Of a DNA stretch of 64,000 nt, positions 1 to 9,489 are shown piece after piece. The notes beneath the pieces were generated by a model. The model did no database searches. It saw nothing but the letters and a program-made list of their open reading frames with translations, and was not told the DNA's origin. Position 1 is the first letter of the stretch. Every line of letters starts with the position of its first letter. The position numbers and the translations under genes were made by a program. Origin of the DNA: Cerasicoccus frondis (GTDB taxonomy: Bacteria; Verrucomicrobiota; Verrucomicrobiia; Opitutales; Cerasicoccaceae); contig JAVDPC010000023.1 of the NCBI GenBank assembly GCA_031296915.1, positions 1 to 64,000 of the forward strand, in the 5' to 3' direction.

Positions 1-73
1 AAGTGGACAGCGGACGCAGATCTGATCCTCGGTAAGGTTCAGTATTTATGCAGCGAACTTCGCTGACACCACA

Positions 74-730
74 CTAGCGCGCAAGGATCGTGTAGCTGAT
101 CACGTTGGGCATTGGGGACATGAAATAAACGTCGATCGCGTCTCCAACTGGAATCTCAGTCGAGACAAAGGCTGTCTTCATTTGCTCCTGAGTGACTGAC
201 TGAAAATTACAGGCGATTCGTATTTCCAGATCGCGGTCCACTATATTTTTGACGCGCACCCAAACACGCAAAGAACCATCAGCAAGCGGGTGCGCCTCGA
301 TCCGCCCAAACTCAACGTTATCCGTGTGAGCATGAGACATCTGAGTGCCGGCAGGAATCAAAACAGTGCCATCCCAATCACGCTCCAGATCTTTCGGTGT
401 AGTCGCTTGCCCGGGCTTGGAAATGGCGGGCGCTTTTTCCACCCTGACCACGTTATGCCCCGCCTCTACGCCTCGTAATTCGGGCTTCCTGGAGCCAATT
501 TGCACGCTCTCCAGAGCGGCTGGAAACTCAGTGGCGACATCGACCGTGTGCGGCATTTCGACATCTGCTTGCTCGTTATTTGCGATGAAGTTGGAAGCAG
601 CTTTGGGTAGCGGCGCAACGTCCTCTTTAGGCGATTTCTTGGCGCAACCGGCAACCAGAAAATGACCGATGAGCATGACGCAAATAGCAAGACGCCTTAA
701 AGACGTCCCCAAGGGAAGTGAATTTTTCAC
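74..730 (-). CDS. Putative lipoprotein, YcfL/DUF1425-like C-terminus
   Basis: The 218-residue protein starts at a GTG codon. It opens with a basic N-terminus, a hydrophobic stretch and a lipobox-like VAGC (Cys near residue 29), so it is probably acylated and exported. The following 100 residues are low-complexity and charged, typical of a periplasmic linker. The C-terminal 90 residues (VWVRVKNIVDRDLEIRI onward) resemble the beta-sandwich of YcfL-type lipoproteins; this is a weak family impression rather than a motif match. No partner gene is adjacent: the next gene in the same direction (lnt) ends about 110 bases upstream. The function is unknown. Confidence 0.7.
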   Translation of the reverse strand: MKNSLPLGTSLRRLAICVMLIGHFLVAGCAKKSPKEDVAPLPKAASNFIANNEQADVEMPHTVDVATEFPAALESVQIGSRKPELRGVEAGHNVVRVEKAPAISKPGQATTPKDLERDWDGTVLIPAGTQMSHAHTDNVEFGRIEAHPLADGSLRVWVRVKNIVDRDLEIRIACNFQSVTQEQMKTAFVSTEIPVGDAIDVYFMSPMPNVISYTILAR

Positions 731-841
731 AGCAGCAAAAATCGTTAGTATTAGAAGCGACTTACGAGCATAATACCGATCCTCAAAAGGTCAGCAAAAA
801 AGCACATTTTCGACGACTTCCGGAACCTAACCTGTCCCCCC

Positions 842-2509
842 TTAAGGTGTGTTTTCAAATTTAAGCTGTTGGCGCTTCCGCTGCCAAACCGCTCCAATCA
901 AAAGCACGCCTCCTAGCCAGAGCACCCAATCGCCATAGCGGGCATAGAACGTCAGTCGGTCGCGCCAGACTGGGTCATAGCTGAGTGCGAAGGATTCCGT
1001 CTGCCGCGCATAGACTAGCCCATCCGGACCAGTCAGCACACCGCGAACATTGCCATATTCATCAATCCATCCACTCCATCCGTGATTGCCACAACGCATG
1101 ACCGGGCGACGCGTTTCCACGGCCCGCAGGACCGAGTGAGCCGCATGCTGGTAGGCGCCAGCCTCCTGACCATACCAGCCATCATTGGTCACCACTGCGA
1201 TGACATCAGCTCCTTCCCGAACAACCTCTCTGCCCAAGCGAGCAAAAATGTCCTCATAGCAAATCAAGGCGCCAACCTCCCAAGTCTCGCCATTCACCGT
1301 TAATGGCAGTGGACGGGAGTGGTCCCCAGGCTGCAAATCGATATCCAGCGGCACCACCGTGCTGACAAAAAACAACGCATCGCGCATGGGAATGTACTCG
1401 CCGAATGGCACCAGACGGCGCTTGGCGTAGTACCCGTTGTAGAGCCCTTTTTCCGGCTCAAGCAAGAAGAGCGCATTCGCCCATTCACCATTGGGAAACT
1501 CTGCTAAAGCCCCAGTCAGCAAAGGGATGCCCACTTTATCGACTCCCTCCTGAATCCAAAGCTCCATGCTGCGATCACCTTTGTCATCCAGGATCGGAAA
1601 AGGTGGCGCAGCCTCAGGCCAAAGAATGACGTCCGGCTTTGGCGTCAGGATACTCGCTTGCTCGGTTAGCCGCCTCAGTACGCTGAGGTTTTCATTCACC
1701 ATCTCCTGCGTCCACTTAAGATCTGCCGCAATCCAGGGCTGAACAACCGCAAAGTTAAACATCGGCTTGCGTTCCTGCGCCTGCGCTACCGTCCGCACAT
1801 AAAGCCACACCGAGAGGAAAACCAAAGCCAGCGCCACGTAAAATTCCGGACAAAAGCGCCAGCGAAGCTTAAGACGCGAAGCAGGCTCGCTGCTTTCCTG
1901 ACCATCGCCATCGTCCGAATCACTCGCCTCGGCCAACGGAAGCCAAAAGAGACGATAAACATACACTGCCAGCGTCAGGTTAAAGAAGATCAGGATGAAC
2001 GATATGGCGTATTGCCCGCCGTATTCAGCCGTTTGCAGCATCGGCGGACGCTGCCATTGGCTCAATGCCAAGGGCGCCCAGGGGAAACCGGTCAACACCC
2101 ACGTCTTCAGCCATTCCAGGATCACCCAGAGCCCTGAGAGCCCAGTTAACGCCAGCAATCGCGGCGCGAAACCTCGCTTCATGGCTGTTGGCAGCAGCCA
2201 CCGGGCCATCAGAGCCCATCCAGTCGGAAACAGCCCCAGGAGGAACGACAGCATGACGAGCCCCACCATCCCCATCGGGGGGTGGACATAGCGCAACCAA
2301 GCGATCAGCAAAAACCAGCTAAGCCAGAAACCCGGAAAAACGCACAGGAGCGTGCTCCGTCTCGAGGGATTGCCCAAAAGCCACAACAGCAGGGGCACTG
2401 CGAATACATAGGCCGCTTCCGCCACTCCCAAGGGGGGGAATGCAGCAAAATGCAGCAGCCCCGAGACAATGCCTGCGAATAAGCCAAGTAACCAGCGGCG
2501 ACGCAGCAT
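842..2509 (-). CDS. lnt: Apolipoprotein N-acyltransferase
   Basis: Lnt transfers an acyl chain from phospholipid to the N-terminal cysteine of lipoproteins in the inner membrane. The 555-residue protein has the expected plan: a multi-span N-terminal region (residues 1-190), a further membrane segment near 222-240, a nitrilase-like periplasmic domain (about 250-520) and a last membrane helix (525-545). The catalytic triad is visible as E299 (ILWPEA), K363 (YYAKRRLVPFGEY) and C417 (ALICYED), with E371 also conserved. An acidic, Ser-rich loop at about 195-210 is longer than usual. The gene starts 4 bases after the stop of the lipoprotein gene at 2514-3011, so the two are probably co-transcribed. 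Confidence 0.96.
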   Translation of the reverse strand: MLRRRWLLGLFAGIVSGLLHFAAFPPLGVAEAAYVFAVPLLLWLLGNPSRRSTLLCVFPGFWLSWFLLIAWLRYVHPPMGMVGLVMLSFLLGLFPTGWALMARWLLPTAMKRGFAPRLLALTGLSGLWVILEWLKTWVLTGFPWAPLALSQWQRPPMLQTAEYGGQYAISFILIFFNLTLAVYVYRLFWLPLAEASDSDDGDGQESSEPASRLKLRWRFCPEFYVALALVFLSVWLYVRTVAQAQERKPMFNFAVVQPWIAADLKWTQEMVNENLSVLRRLTEQASILTPKPDVILWPEAAPPFPILDDKGDRSMELWIQEGVDKVGIPLLTGALAEFPNGEWANALFLLEPEKGLYNGYYAKRRLVPFGEYIPMRDALFFVSTVVPLDIDLQPGDHSRPLPLTVNGETWEVGALICYEDIFARLGREVVREGADVIAVVTNDGWYGQEAGAYQHAAHSVLRAVETRRPVMRCGNHGWSGWIDEYGNVRGVLTGPDGLVYARQTESFALSYDPVWRDRLTFYARYGDWVLWLGGVLLIGAVWQRKRQQLKFENTP

Positions 2510-2513
2510 CTGC

Positions 2514-3011
2514 TTAATGGCCTTTGCTCTCAGGGAAACTTTGCATCAGCATGGCAACATCGCTGGGAATCGTTTCGAGTATCACCGGCGCATTTGCCGT
2601 CCACAGCGTAGTTCCAGACTTATCAGCGGTCAGCGTCAAGTAATCCACCCGACGTTTCGGAGTATTGGTATTGTAGCCGGAATTCATCTCCGCAGAAGTG
2701 CTATTCCGAATCACGACTCCCATCTCATATGACCCCGACATGGTGATTTCAGCATCCGAGGCATCGCTAACGAGCGTGTAGCCCTTGCCTGACAATTCCT
2801 TTTGGATGGATTCCAGAACTTTTTTGTCGAATCCTTCCCTGGGGGCGCGTGAACCATCTGTCACCGGTATTTCCGGTGACAGGTAAATCGTAGTGGCGGA
2901 AGCGATCTTCTGCACATCAGCCGGATCAGCCTGCACATCAACATTGCTGCAACCTGTCCAATAGAAAGCAGCGCCCAAAAGAAGGAGCAGCGAGTAGATT
3001 TTATTTACCAT
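2514..3011 (-). CDS. Small lipoprotein of unknown function
   Basis: This 165-residue protein has a signal peptide ending in a lipobox (WTGC, Cys about residue 21). The mature part looks like a compact secreted domain: it contains QKELSGKGYTLVSDASDAE followed by alternating beta-strand patterns. That pattern resembles lipoproteins with a DUF4136-like or GNA1162-like fold, but this is an impression only. It lies immediately upstream of lnt in the same direction with a 4-base gap, so a lipoprotein substrate and its acylating enzyme may share a transcript. No specific function can be assigned. Confidence 0.75.
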   Translation of the reverse strand: MVNKIYSLLLLLGAAFYWTGCSNVDVQADPADVQKIASATTIYLSPEIPVTDGSRAPREGFDKKVLESIQKELSGKGYTLVSDASDAEITMSGSYEMGVVIRNSTSAEMNSGYNTNTPKRRVDYLTLTADKSGTTLWTANAPVILETIPSDVAMLMQSFPESKGH

Positions 3012-3152
3012 GCCGAACTAATCCGCCCGTCGCTTCCGTATTGCAATTGAATTTTCTGAAAAATAAACTGTAACCCAAGCGCTCTTACTAACATCAGCGT
3101 TTACATGAAAACTTTGTAACTTCTCGCCCTGCCCCGGGTTTTATAACATCTC

Positions 3153-4652
3153 ATGAGTCTCGTATTTGGCAACCGTAGCCCCCTCCAAGCCTGGCAACCC
3201 CTGCCACCGGAGCGGTGGAACACGGAGACCGCCGCCCACCTTCTGAGACGCATTGGCTTCTCCGCCCGCCCTGCGGATGTCCAACGCGCCGTCAATCAAG
3301 GCTTGGAAGCAACGGTTCGCGACGCGTTCAAGGGCAGAGAATTTCCGGTACCGACCAAAACCTGGGACGCCGAGCAGGAGATTATCTACCTGCGTCGCGG
3401 CATGCGGAATCAGGACGACCAGACGCGCAGGGAAATTCAGGATAAAATCCGCAAAGCCGAGCGGGAAGCCTTTAGCGAATTTGGTCTGGCCTGGATTGAT
3501 TTTGCCCGCCAACCGGAGAACGCTCCTCAGGAAAAATACGTGCTTTTCCTCGAAAGCGTATTCGTTGTTTCCTACGAGAAGGTCAAACGCGCGGGCGTTC
3601 TTTACGACCACCAGAATCTCTTGCGCCGCGAAGGTTTGGACAGTTACCGGGACTTGGCCAAAACGATCAGCCGCTCACCGGCGATGATCCAATACCTCGA
3701 CCTCAACCGCAGCACCAAAGAGTCGCCCAACGAAAATTTCGCGCGGGAACTCATGGAGCTCTTCACCCTTGGCGAGGGCAACTACACCGAGCAGGATGTC
3801 AAAAACGCCGCGCGCGCCTTCACTGGCTACAATCAGGGCGGCTCTGAATATTACTTTGCGGAGTTTAAGTTCAACCCGCATGCCTACGACAACGGCGTCA
3901 AAAACATATTCGGCCAAGTTGGGCGCTGGAACGGCGATGAAGTCATTGAAATGATCTTCGAACAGCCCGGCGCCAAGCTATTCCTGCCGCGTGAACTTGG
4001 CCTGTTCTACATCAGCGAAACGGCCATCCCGGACGAATTTCTGCAACCGCTGGGCGACGAATGGGCCAAGCGCGGTTTCGACCAACGCTGGCTCCTGCAA
4101 ACCATGTTCACCAGCGAGCTGTTCTTCGACCCACAGTTCCGGGGCGAGCTCATCAAGTCCCCAATCCATTATTACATCGGGCTGTGTCAGGACATGAATC
4201 TGGACATTTTGCCCGTCCCGGGGCGGCTGGAAAACCAACTGCGCAGCATGGGGCAATCGTTCCAGAATCCGCCCAATGTCCGGGGCTGGCTCGGCGGAAA
4301 ACACTGGATTACTTCGTCCACCCTCTCCGCCCGCCAACAGCTCGTCCGCAACCTGCTTTATCCGCCGAACTTCGAGCGTCTGAACGCCGACGAACAAATG
4401 CGCATTGAGGAAGCGGTCGAAGAAGGCAAAGGCCCATTTTTTGTGAATGAAGAACGCCTCGAGCCACTGCTAAACAAGGACTCGCCGGACCTCATCAATC
4501 ACCTCTGCCGGTATTTTCTGCCGCGTGAGCCGTCTGAAGATTTCAAGGACCAGTTGATCCAACACGTCAAAGTCCCACCCCGCCAACGGCCAGACCACGT
4601 GCGCCAGGCACTGCTCGCGCTGCTCCAATCTCCAGCCTATCAGGTCTCTTAA
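3153..4652 (+). CDS. DUF1800 family protein
   Basis: The 499-residue protein matches the DUF1800 family: an N-terminal helical part with the typical HLLRRIGFSARPADVQRAV, a central LARELMELFTLGEGNYTEQDV block and a C-terminal NPPNVRGWLGGKHWI block. No signal peptide is evident at this start. DUF1800 genes are usually followed by a Tat-exported DUF1501 gene, as here (18-base gap), and the pair is common in Planctomycetota and Verrucomicrobiota. The biochemical role of the pair is not established. The ATG at 3153 fits the family N-terminus. Confidence 0.93.
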   Translation: MSLVFGNRSPLQAWQPLPPERWNTETAAHLLRRIGFSARPADVQRAVNQGLEATVRDAFKGREFPVPTKTWDAEQEIIYLRRGMRNQDDQTRREIQDKIRKAEREAFSEFGLAWIDFARQPENAPQEKYVLFLESVFVVSYEKVKRAGVLYDHQNLLRREGLDSYRDLAKTISRSPAMIQYLDLNRSTKESPNENFARELMELFTLGEGNYTEQDVKNAARAFTGYNQGGSEYYFAEFKFNPHAYDNGVKNIFGQVGRWNGDEVIEMIFEQPGAKLFLPRELGLFYISETAIPDEFLQPLGDEWAKRGFDQRWLLQTMFTSELFFDPQFRGELIKSPIHYYIGLCQDMNLDILPVPGRLENQLRSMGQSFQNPPNVRGWLGGKHWITSSTLSARQQLVRNLLYPPNFERLNADEQMRIEEAVEEGKGPFFVNEERLEPLLNKDSPDLINHLCRYFLPREPSEDFKDQLIQHVKVPPRQRPDHVRQALLALLQSPAYQVS

Positions 4653-4670
4653 TTTCAAATCCGCACCGCT

Positions 4671-5909
4671 ATGTATAACCGCAACACGCCTATTGCCGTC
4701 ACCCGTCGCGAATTCCTCCGCAGCTCGATGGGGGGGCTGGGCATGGTTGCCTTCAGCGGCTTTGCGCCCAGTTTTCTCGCGACCACCGCCCGCGCAAACG
4801 TCGCGGCGCCGGAGAAAGATCGGCAGATCCTCGTGCTCATCCAGTTGGCAGGCGGCAACGACGGGCTCAATACCTGCATTCCCTTTCAAGACGATGAATA
4901 TTATCGCCTGCGGCCAGACTTGGGCATCAAGGAAGGCTACCGGCCAATTGATGACTACATCGCGCTGCATCCCAGTTGTGGCGGCCTTGAGCGCCTGTTT
5001 AAAGACGGCAATCTGAGCATCATCCAGAACGTCGGCTATCCCAACCCCAATCGCAGCCATTTTCGCTCCACCGAAATTTGGGAAACCGCCACCGACAGCG
5101 ACATCATTGGCCGCGATGGCTGGATCGGCAGTTACTTTGATAATTACTGCGATGGCGCCGGACACACCAGCGCCGACCCGCTAGGCCTGCATATCAGCAA
5201 TGAAACGCCTGGCCTGTTTATGTCTGAGCAAGCGCACTCGGTATTTGGCATGCCAGCGCGAGGTCGCATCCGCCAAAAGAAGGATTCTGAGATCGAGCTT
5301 CTCGAAAAGCTCACCCAAGCGCCGGCAGCATCTGACTCAGGCAACTACCTGCAGCACATGATGATGGACGCGATTGTCACCGAACGCCGCGTGCAGGAAA
5401 TCGTCGACCGCTATAAGCCTCAGGCCAACTACCAGGGCAACCTGGGGCAATCTCTGCAACGCGTGGCGGCGATGATTGCCAACGGTCTCGAAACCCGGGT
5501 GTATTTCGTCTCCCAGGGCGGCTACGACACCCACGCCAACCAAGCTGGCGGACACGCCCAACGCCTGAGCGAGTTATCCAACGCACTCAGCGCATTTCAA
5601 CAAGACTTGCAAAAGCATCACCTGGACGACCAGGTCTTGACCATGGTCTTTTCTGAGTTTGGACGACGCCCGAACCAGAATGGCAGCAATGGCACCGACC
5701 ACGGCGCCGCCGCTCCCCTCTTCATGCTGGGCAAGAACCTGCAAACGCCGCTCCTGGGCAATCCACCCGACTTAATGAACCTGGAAAACAAAGACCTGCG
5801 CCACGAGTTCGATTTCCGCCAAGTTTACGCCACGGTCATTCAGGATTGGTTTCAGGCCGATCCAAGCAAGGTCATCAGCGGTCAATTCGACACCCTGCCC
5901 ATCATCTAG
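4671..5909 (+). CDS. DUF1501 family protein, Tat-exported
   Basis: The 412-residue protein begins with a twin-arginine signal (TRREFLRSS followed by a hydrophobic stretch and a cleavage-like TTARA near residue 42). The mature part has the DUF1501 landmarks: QLAGGNDGLNTCIP near the N-terminus, SHFRSTEIWE, a VSQGGYDTH block and FSEFGRRPNQNGSNGTDHG near the C-terminus. The fold is related to the sulfatase/alkaline phosphatase superfamily, but the substrate is unknown. It forms an operon with the DUF1800 gene upstream and is probably folded with its cofactor in the cytoplasm before export. Confidence 0.93.
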   Translation: MYNRNTPIAVTRREFLRSSMGGLGMVAFSGFAPSFLATTARANVAAPEKDRQILVLIQLAGGNDGLNTCIPFQDDEYYRLRPDLGIKEGYRPIDDYIALHPSCGGLERLFKDGNLSIIQNVGYPNPNRSHFRSTEIWETATDSDIIGRDGWIGSYFDNYCDGAGHTSADPLGLHISNETPGLFMSEQAHSVFGMPARGRIRQKKDSEIELLEKLTQAPAASDSGNYLQHMMMDAIVTERRVQEIVDRYKPQANYQGNLGQSLQRVAAMIANGLETRVYFVSQGGYDTHANQAGGHAQRLSELSNALSAFQQDLQKHHLDDQVLTMVFSEFGRRPNQNGSNGTDHGAAAPLFMLGKNLQTPLLGNPPDLMNLENKDLRHEFDFRQVYATVIQDWFQADPSKVISGQFDTLPII

Positions 5910-5917
5910 GGGGTAGC

Positions 5918-6394
5918 TTAACCCGCTTTGGCCAAGCCGGAGCAGGCGATATTGAAGCCCATCACCAAGCCGTAAACCACGTGCGCCAAACCATGAGTGA
6001 AGCCCACCACCCAGGTAGCCTTGCGATACTCTGGCAATGGATGAAAGTCCGAAATCGAGGCGACCAAACCAACAGCGACCACAGCGCCATGCAGCACTCC
6101 GAACATTCCCCCTAACAAAAACACCGCGCCAAAGCTTTGGGCGCCAATCGCCATCAACGCCCAAGTATATATCAGCCCAAAAAAGATTCCGGACACCAAG
6201 TGGATAATCAGCCCGACCTGCGCCGCCCGCTCACGGGAATGAGTGAGCAAGCTCCCAAGTGCGACGATCATGTTGCCTTGGGTAATGTTGGTCCGCTCAA
6301 AGAAATAAAGCAGCCCGGAAAAAGCAGCCGTTGCGAGCAAACCACCCAAAATACTGAAGAACAAGTAGCTAACGATCAAATTTGCGGGGTCCAT
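5918..6394 (-). CDS. Four-helix membrane protein of unknown function
   Basis: The 158-residue protein has about four hydrophobic helices (near residues 8-30, 60-82, 85-110 and 130-150) and few charged residues. Conserved-looking features are His and Gly in membrane segments (GVLHGAVVAVGL, GFTHGLAHVVYGLVMG), as seen in uncharacterised small integral membrane proteins. It converges with the DUF1501 gene (8 bases between stops) and is divergent from the subtilase at 6500. No family was recognised. Confidence 0.75.
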   Translation of the reverse strand: MDPANLIVSYLFFSILGGLLATAAFSGLLYFFERTNITQGNMIVALGSLLTHSRERAAQVGLIIHLVSGIFFGLIYTWALMAIGAQSFGAVFLLGGMFGVLHGAVVAVGLVASISDFHPLPEYRKATWVVGFTHGLAHVVYGLVMGFNIACSGLAKAG

Positions 6395-6499
6395 GTAAAT
6401 ACATTACGATATCTAATGGGCATTGTCAAATATCGCAACTTTTACCAAAACCTGCTGTTGTAGTTGGAATCAACTTCCTGTTGAATATCTCTAAGCGTC

Positions 6500-8194
6500 A
6501 TGAGTCGCAACGCCACTATCTTCACCTTGACCGCCCTGGTGCTCGTCACCATTGGGGGGGCATTCTGGTATGGGCGGCAGCAAGCAAGCCCAGTTCGTGG
6601 TACGCCAGACGTGAGCCAGGCGGAAACTCCTCCCCCACAGACCTCTCGCCTGTCGCCCACGAAATCCGCAGACGATAGCCTTGCCCGCCAGCCGATTATG
6701 CCCGCCAATCTGCCGCGCAACCAGCGCTCTGGCAAAACCGGCGACGTTATCCCCAACGAGGTCATTCTCCAATTTGAAGACAAGGCGGCCCTCAATGAGG
6801 CCATACGGATCCTCACCAAAGCCGGGGTGCCCATGACCGACAGCATTGGCTCCCTGGGCATGCTGCGCGTAGAATTACCGCCTGGCGGCCTTGACCGGCT
6901 ACGCGACCTGCTGGGCGTCCGCATTATCGACACCTCCGATAACCTCCGCGTCGCCCTGCCGGAGCCGATCAACGCTCCGAGCGACGGCGCTCATCTTCAA
7001 GCCTTTGGCGATGACTGGATCGCCCTCCTCGGCGCGCCAGACGACATTTCCGACTGGGGTAAGGGCGTCCGCATCGCGGTGATCGATTCAGGGGTCACGA
7101 ACCATCCGGCCCTGCGCGGAGCCCGGATCAACCGCTATGCGCTGATCGAGGAACTCGTCGCCAACGGGCATGGCAACGCCGTCACCTCGCTCATCGTTGG
7201 CAATGGCGATCTGGGCCAACCGCGCGGCCTGGCCCCGGCTGCGGAAATCCTGGCCTACCAGGCCATGGGAGAAGACAGCGGCAACACCTTTACGATCGCC
7301 AAAGGCATCGTCGACGCAGTTGATCACGGCGCGAACATCATCAATTTGAGTCTCGGCGGCTGGGGCGACACGCCCGCGATTCGCAACGCGGTGGCCTACG
7401 CAACCGATAAAGGCGTCGTGATCGTCGCCGCCGTGGGCAATGACCGCCTTGACCAAATCACCTACCCGGCGGCTTACCCGGATGTCATCGCCGTGACTTC
7501 CGTCGACGCAGGGCTTCATTGGGCCGAGTATCCCAACGCCGGACTTCGCGGCGAATGGCCCGACATCGCCGCCCCAGGCGTGGGTCTGCCCGCCGCCTAC
7601 AACGACAACGACAATATTTTATTCAGCGGCACATCCGCCGCCACGCCAGTAGTCAGCGCGGCCATCGCCGCCTACATGTCCGAGACCGGAAGCAGCGCCG
7701 TCGAGGCCGCCGATGTCGTCCTGAAGCAAGCCAGTGATCGCGGGGAGCCCGGCAGCGACCCATTTCTCGGCGATGGCGTGCTGGACCTCGCACGCGTCAT
7801 GCGCGCCGAGGAACGCGGCATTGTGGACCTCGCGGTGACGGATCACTACGTCGACGCCGCGCTGGCGAATAACGCTGGCCTGCCCGTCCGCATCGGCATT
7901 CAAAACCGCGGCACCACGGTGGTGAATCGCCCGGTTCTCACGCTGATGATTGGCGCACAGAACAACCGCTCTACAATTCAGTTTGGCCCGATTGCCCCGG
8001 GGCAGGTCGTGGAATATGAGGCGACGATTCCCGTCGAATTTTTCACCACCGGTCAGCCCGCTGCGATTGGCACGGTCATCAGCACCGAAGAAGCCGAAGA
8101 CATCAATACGGACAACAATGTGATCGTCACCGCTTACGGTGTCGCCCTCGACGAAGACGGCGAAAAAACGTTTATCGAAGCAAGAATTCAATAA
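6500..8194 (+). CDS. Membrane-anchored subtilisin-like (S8) serine protease
   Basis: The 564-residue protein starts with a short cytoplasmic tail and one N-terminal membrane anchor (residues 8-25), so the protease should face the periplasm. A propeptide-like region (about 75-150) precedes the S8 domain. The catalytic triad is visible as Asp in IAVIDSG, His in NGHGNAVTSLI and Ser in FSGTSAATPVVSAAIA. The C-terminal 120 residues (DLAVTDHYVDAALANNAGLP onward) look like a CARDB-type beta-sandwich, often found in secreted adhesive or substrate-binding modules. It probably degrades or processes exported proteins; the substrate is unknown. It lies 55 bases upstream of the LolE-like gene. Confidence 0.9.
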   Translation: MSRNATIFTLTALVLVTIGGAFWYGRQQASPVRGTPDVSQAETPPPQTSRLSPTKSADDSLARQPIMPANLPRNQRSGKTGDVIPNEVILQFEDKAALNEAIRILTKAGVPMTDSIGSLGMLRVELPPGGLDRLRDLLGVRIIDTSDNLRVALPEPINAPSDGAHLQAFGDDWIALLGAPDDISDWGKGVRIAVIDSGVTNHPALRGARINRYALIEELVANGHGNAVTSLIVGNGDLGQPRGLAPAAEILAYQAMGEDSGNTFTIAKGIVDAVDHGANIINLSLGGWGDTPAIRNAVAYATDKGVVIVAAVGNDRLDQITYPAAYPDVIAVTSVDAGLHWAEYPNAGLRGEWPDIAAPGVGLPAAYNDNDNILFSGTSAATPVVSAAIAAYMSETGSSAVEAADVVLKQASDRGEPGSDPFLGDGVLDLARVMRAEERGIVDLAVTDHYVDAALANNAGLPVRIGIQNRGTTVVNRPVLTLMIGAQNNRSTIQFGPIAPGQVVEYEATIPVEFFTTGQPAAIGTVISTEEAEDINTDNNVIVTAYGVALDEDGEKTFIEARIQ

Positions 8195-8249
8195 GACATC
8201 GCAGGCTTGCATTGCGTGAGGTTCATTGTCTCACTGCTAGCTTTCCGCA

Positions 8250-9485
8250 ATGCCTTGGTATCTGTATCTCGCGATTAAACAACTGTTTCCGACCGGAAGG
8301 GCGGCGTCGTTTTTTGCGTGGATATCCATCACCGGCGTCGCGCTTGGGGTGGCGATTTTGATCGTCTTCGCCAGCGTCATGAACGGCCTCGGCGACCGCA
8401 TTCGCAGCAAGGTCGAGGAAACCTTCGGCCACGCCCACGTCTTCAGCGGCAGCATCATCTACGACTATGAGGAGCTGCTGGATATGCTGAACGAATACCC
8501 GGGCGTCACCGCCGCCACGCCTTACACCACTGGCGTGCTGATGATGCAGTATGAGAACCGGCCGTCGTTCCCGAAGATCACCGGACTCAACCCTTGGGAA
8601 GACAACCAAGTGATCCCGCTCGCAGATTACATGGACATCGGCAGCATCGATGATTTCAACGACCAGAAAGTCATCATCAGCATCGGGGTCGCACACCAGT
8701 TGAAGGTCAGCGTTGGCGACGAGGTCAACCTCTACTCGCCGCTCATGCTTCAGCAGATTAAACGCGACGAAGTGCCACTGCCGATGGAGCTTGAGGTGTC
8801 GGGCATTTTCGAGTCGGGCTTCAATGAGGTGGACAACAACACCATCATCGTCACTCGCCGCACCATGCAGGAGCTTTATGGCCTCGGCGACGGCATTCAC
8901 GGCGTCATGCTGCTGATTGACGATCCGGACAACGTTTTCGAATTCACCCGCCAACTGGAGCAGGATCTCGGCGAGGGTTATCAGTCCCTCAGTTGGATGG
9001 AGGCCAACGAAAATTTGCTGTTCCTCTTGCAGTTTGAGAAGACAATCATGCTCTTCCTGCTGTTCGTCATCCTGATCATTGCCGGGTTCTGCATTGGCGC
9101 GATTTTGATCGTGACCGCGCTCCAAAAAACGCGCGAAATCGGCCTGCTCCACGCCATGGGCGGACGCTCGCGCCAGCTCGCCGCGATCTTCTGCTTGGAC
9201 GGCGTGCTCGTCAGCATGATGGGCTGCATCGTGGGCACCATTTTCGGCGTAGTGCTCATCACATCGCGCACGTTCCTGATCAAGCTCATGCTCTACGCGA
9301 CCGGCCAAGGCGACGCGTTTCAGGAGCATTATCCGCTGCCGATCACCGACCTGCCGGTTGCCTACCGTGCGATGGACTTTGTGCTGATTTACCTGTTTTG
9401 CCTCGTCGTTGGCGCGCTGGCTGGCCTTTACCCCGCGTGGCGCGCCGCCCGCATGAAACCCTCGGACGCCATTCGCGCGGAATAA
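8250..9485 (+). CDS. LolC/LolE-like ABC transporter permease
   Basis: The 411-residue protein has the architecture of lipoprotein-releasing permeases: an N-terminal helix (about 25-50), a large periplasmic MacB-like domain (55-265) and three C-terminal helices (about 270-300, 320-345 and 370-395). The N-terminal phrase FFAWISITGVALGVAILIVFASVMNG and the FtsX-type C-terminus ALAGLYPAWRAARMKPSDAIR are characteristic. With the LolD-like ATPase 4 bases downstream it would form a complex that moves lipoproteins from the inner membrane to LolA. Only one permease gene is present, so a homodimeric LolF-like arrangement is likely. A related FtsX-type exporter cannot be excluded. Confidence 0.88.
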   Translation: MPWYLYLAIKQLFPTGRAASFFAWISITGVALGVAILIVFASVMNGLGDRIRSKVEETFGHAHVFSGSIIYDYEELLDMLNEYPGVTAATPYTTGVLMMQYENRPSFPKITGLNPWEDNQVIPLADYMDIGSIDDFNDQKVIISIGVAHQLKVSVGDEVNLYSPLMLQQIKRDEVPLPMELEVSGIFESGFNEVDNNTIIVTRRTMQELYGLGDGIHGVMLLIDDPDNVFEFTRQLEQDLGEGYQSLSWMEANENLLFLLQFEKTIMLFLLFVILIIAGFCIGAILIVTALQKTREIGLLHAMGGRSRQLAAIFCLDGVLVSMMGCIVGTIFGVVLITSRTFLIKLMLYATGQGDAFQEHYPLPITDLPVAYRAMDFVLIYLFCLVVGALAGLYPAWRAARMKPSDAIRAE

Positions 9486-9489
9486 GACC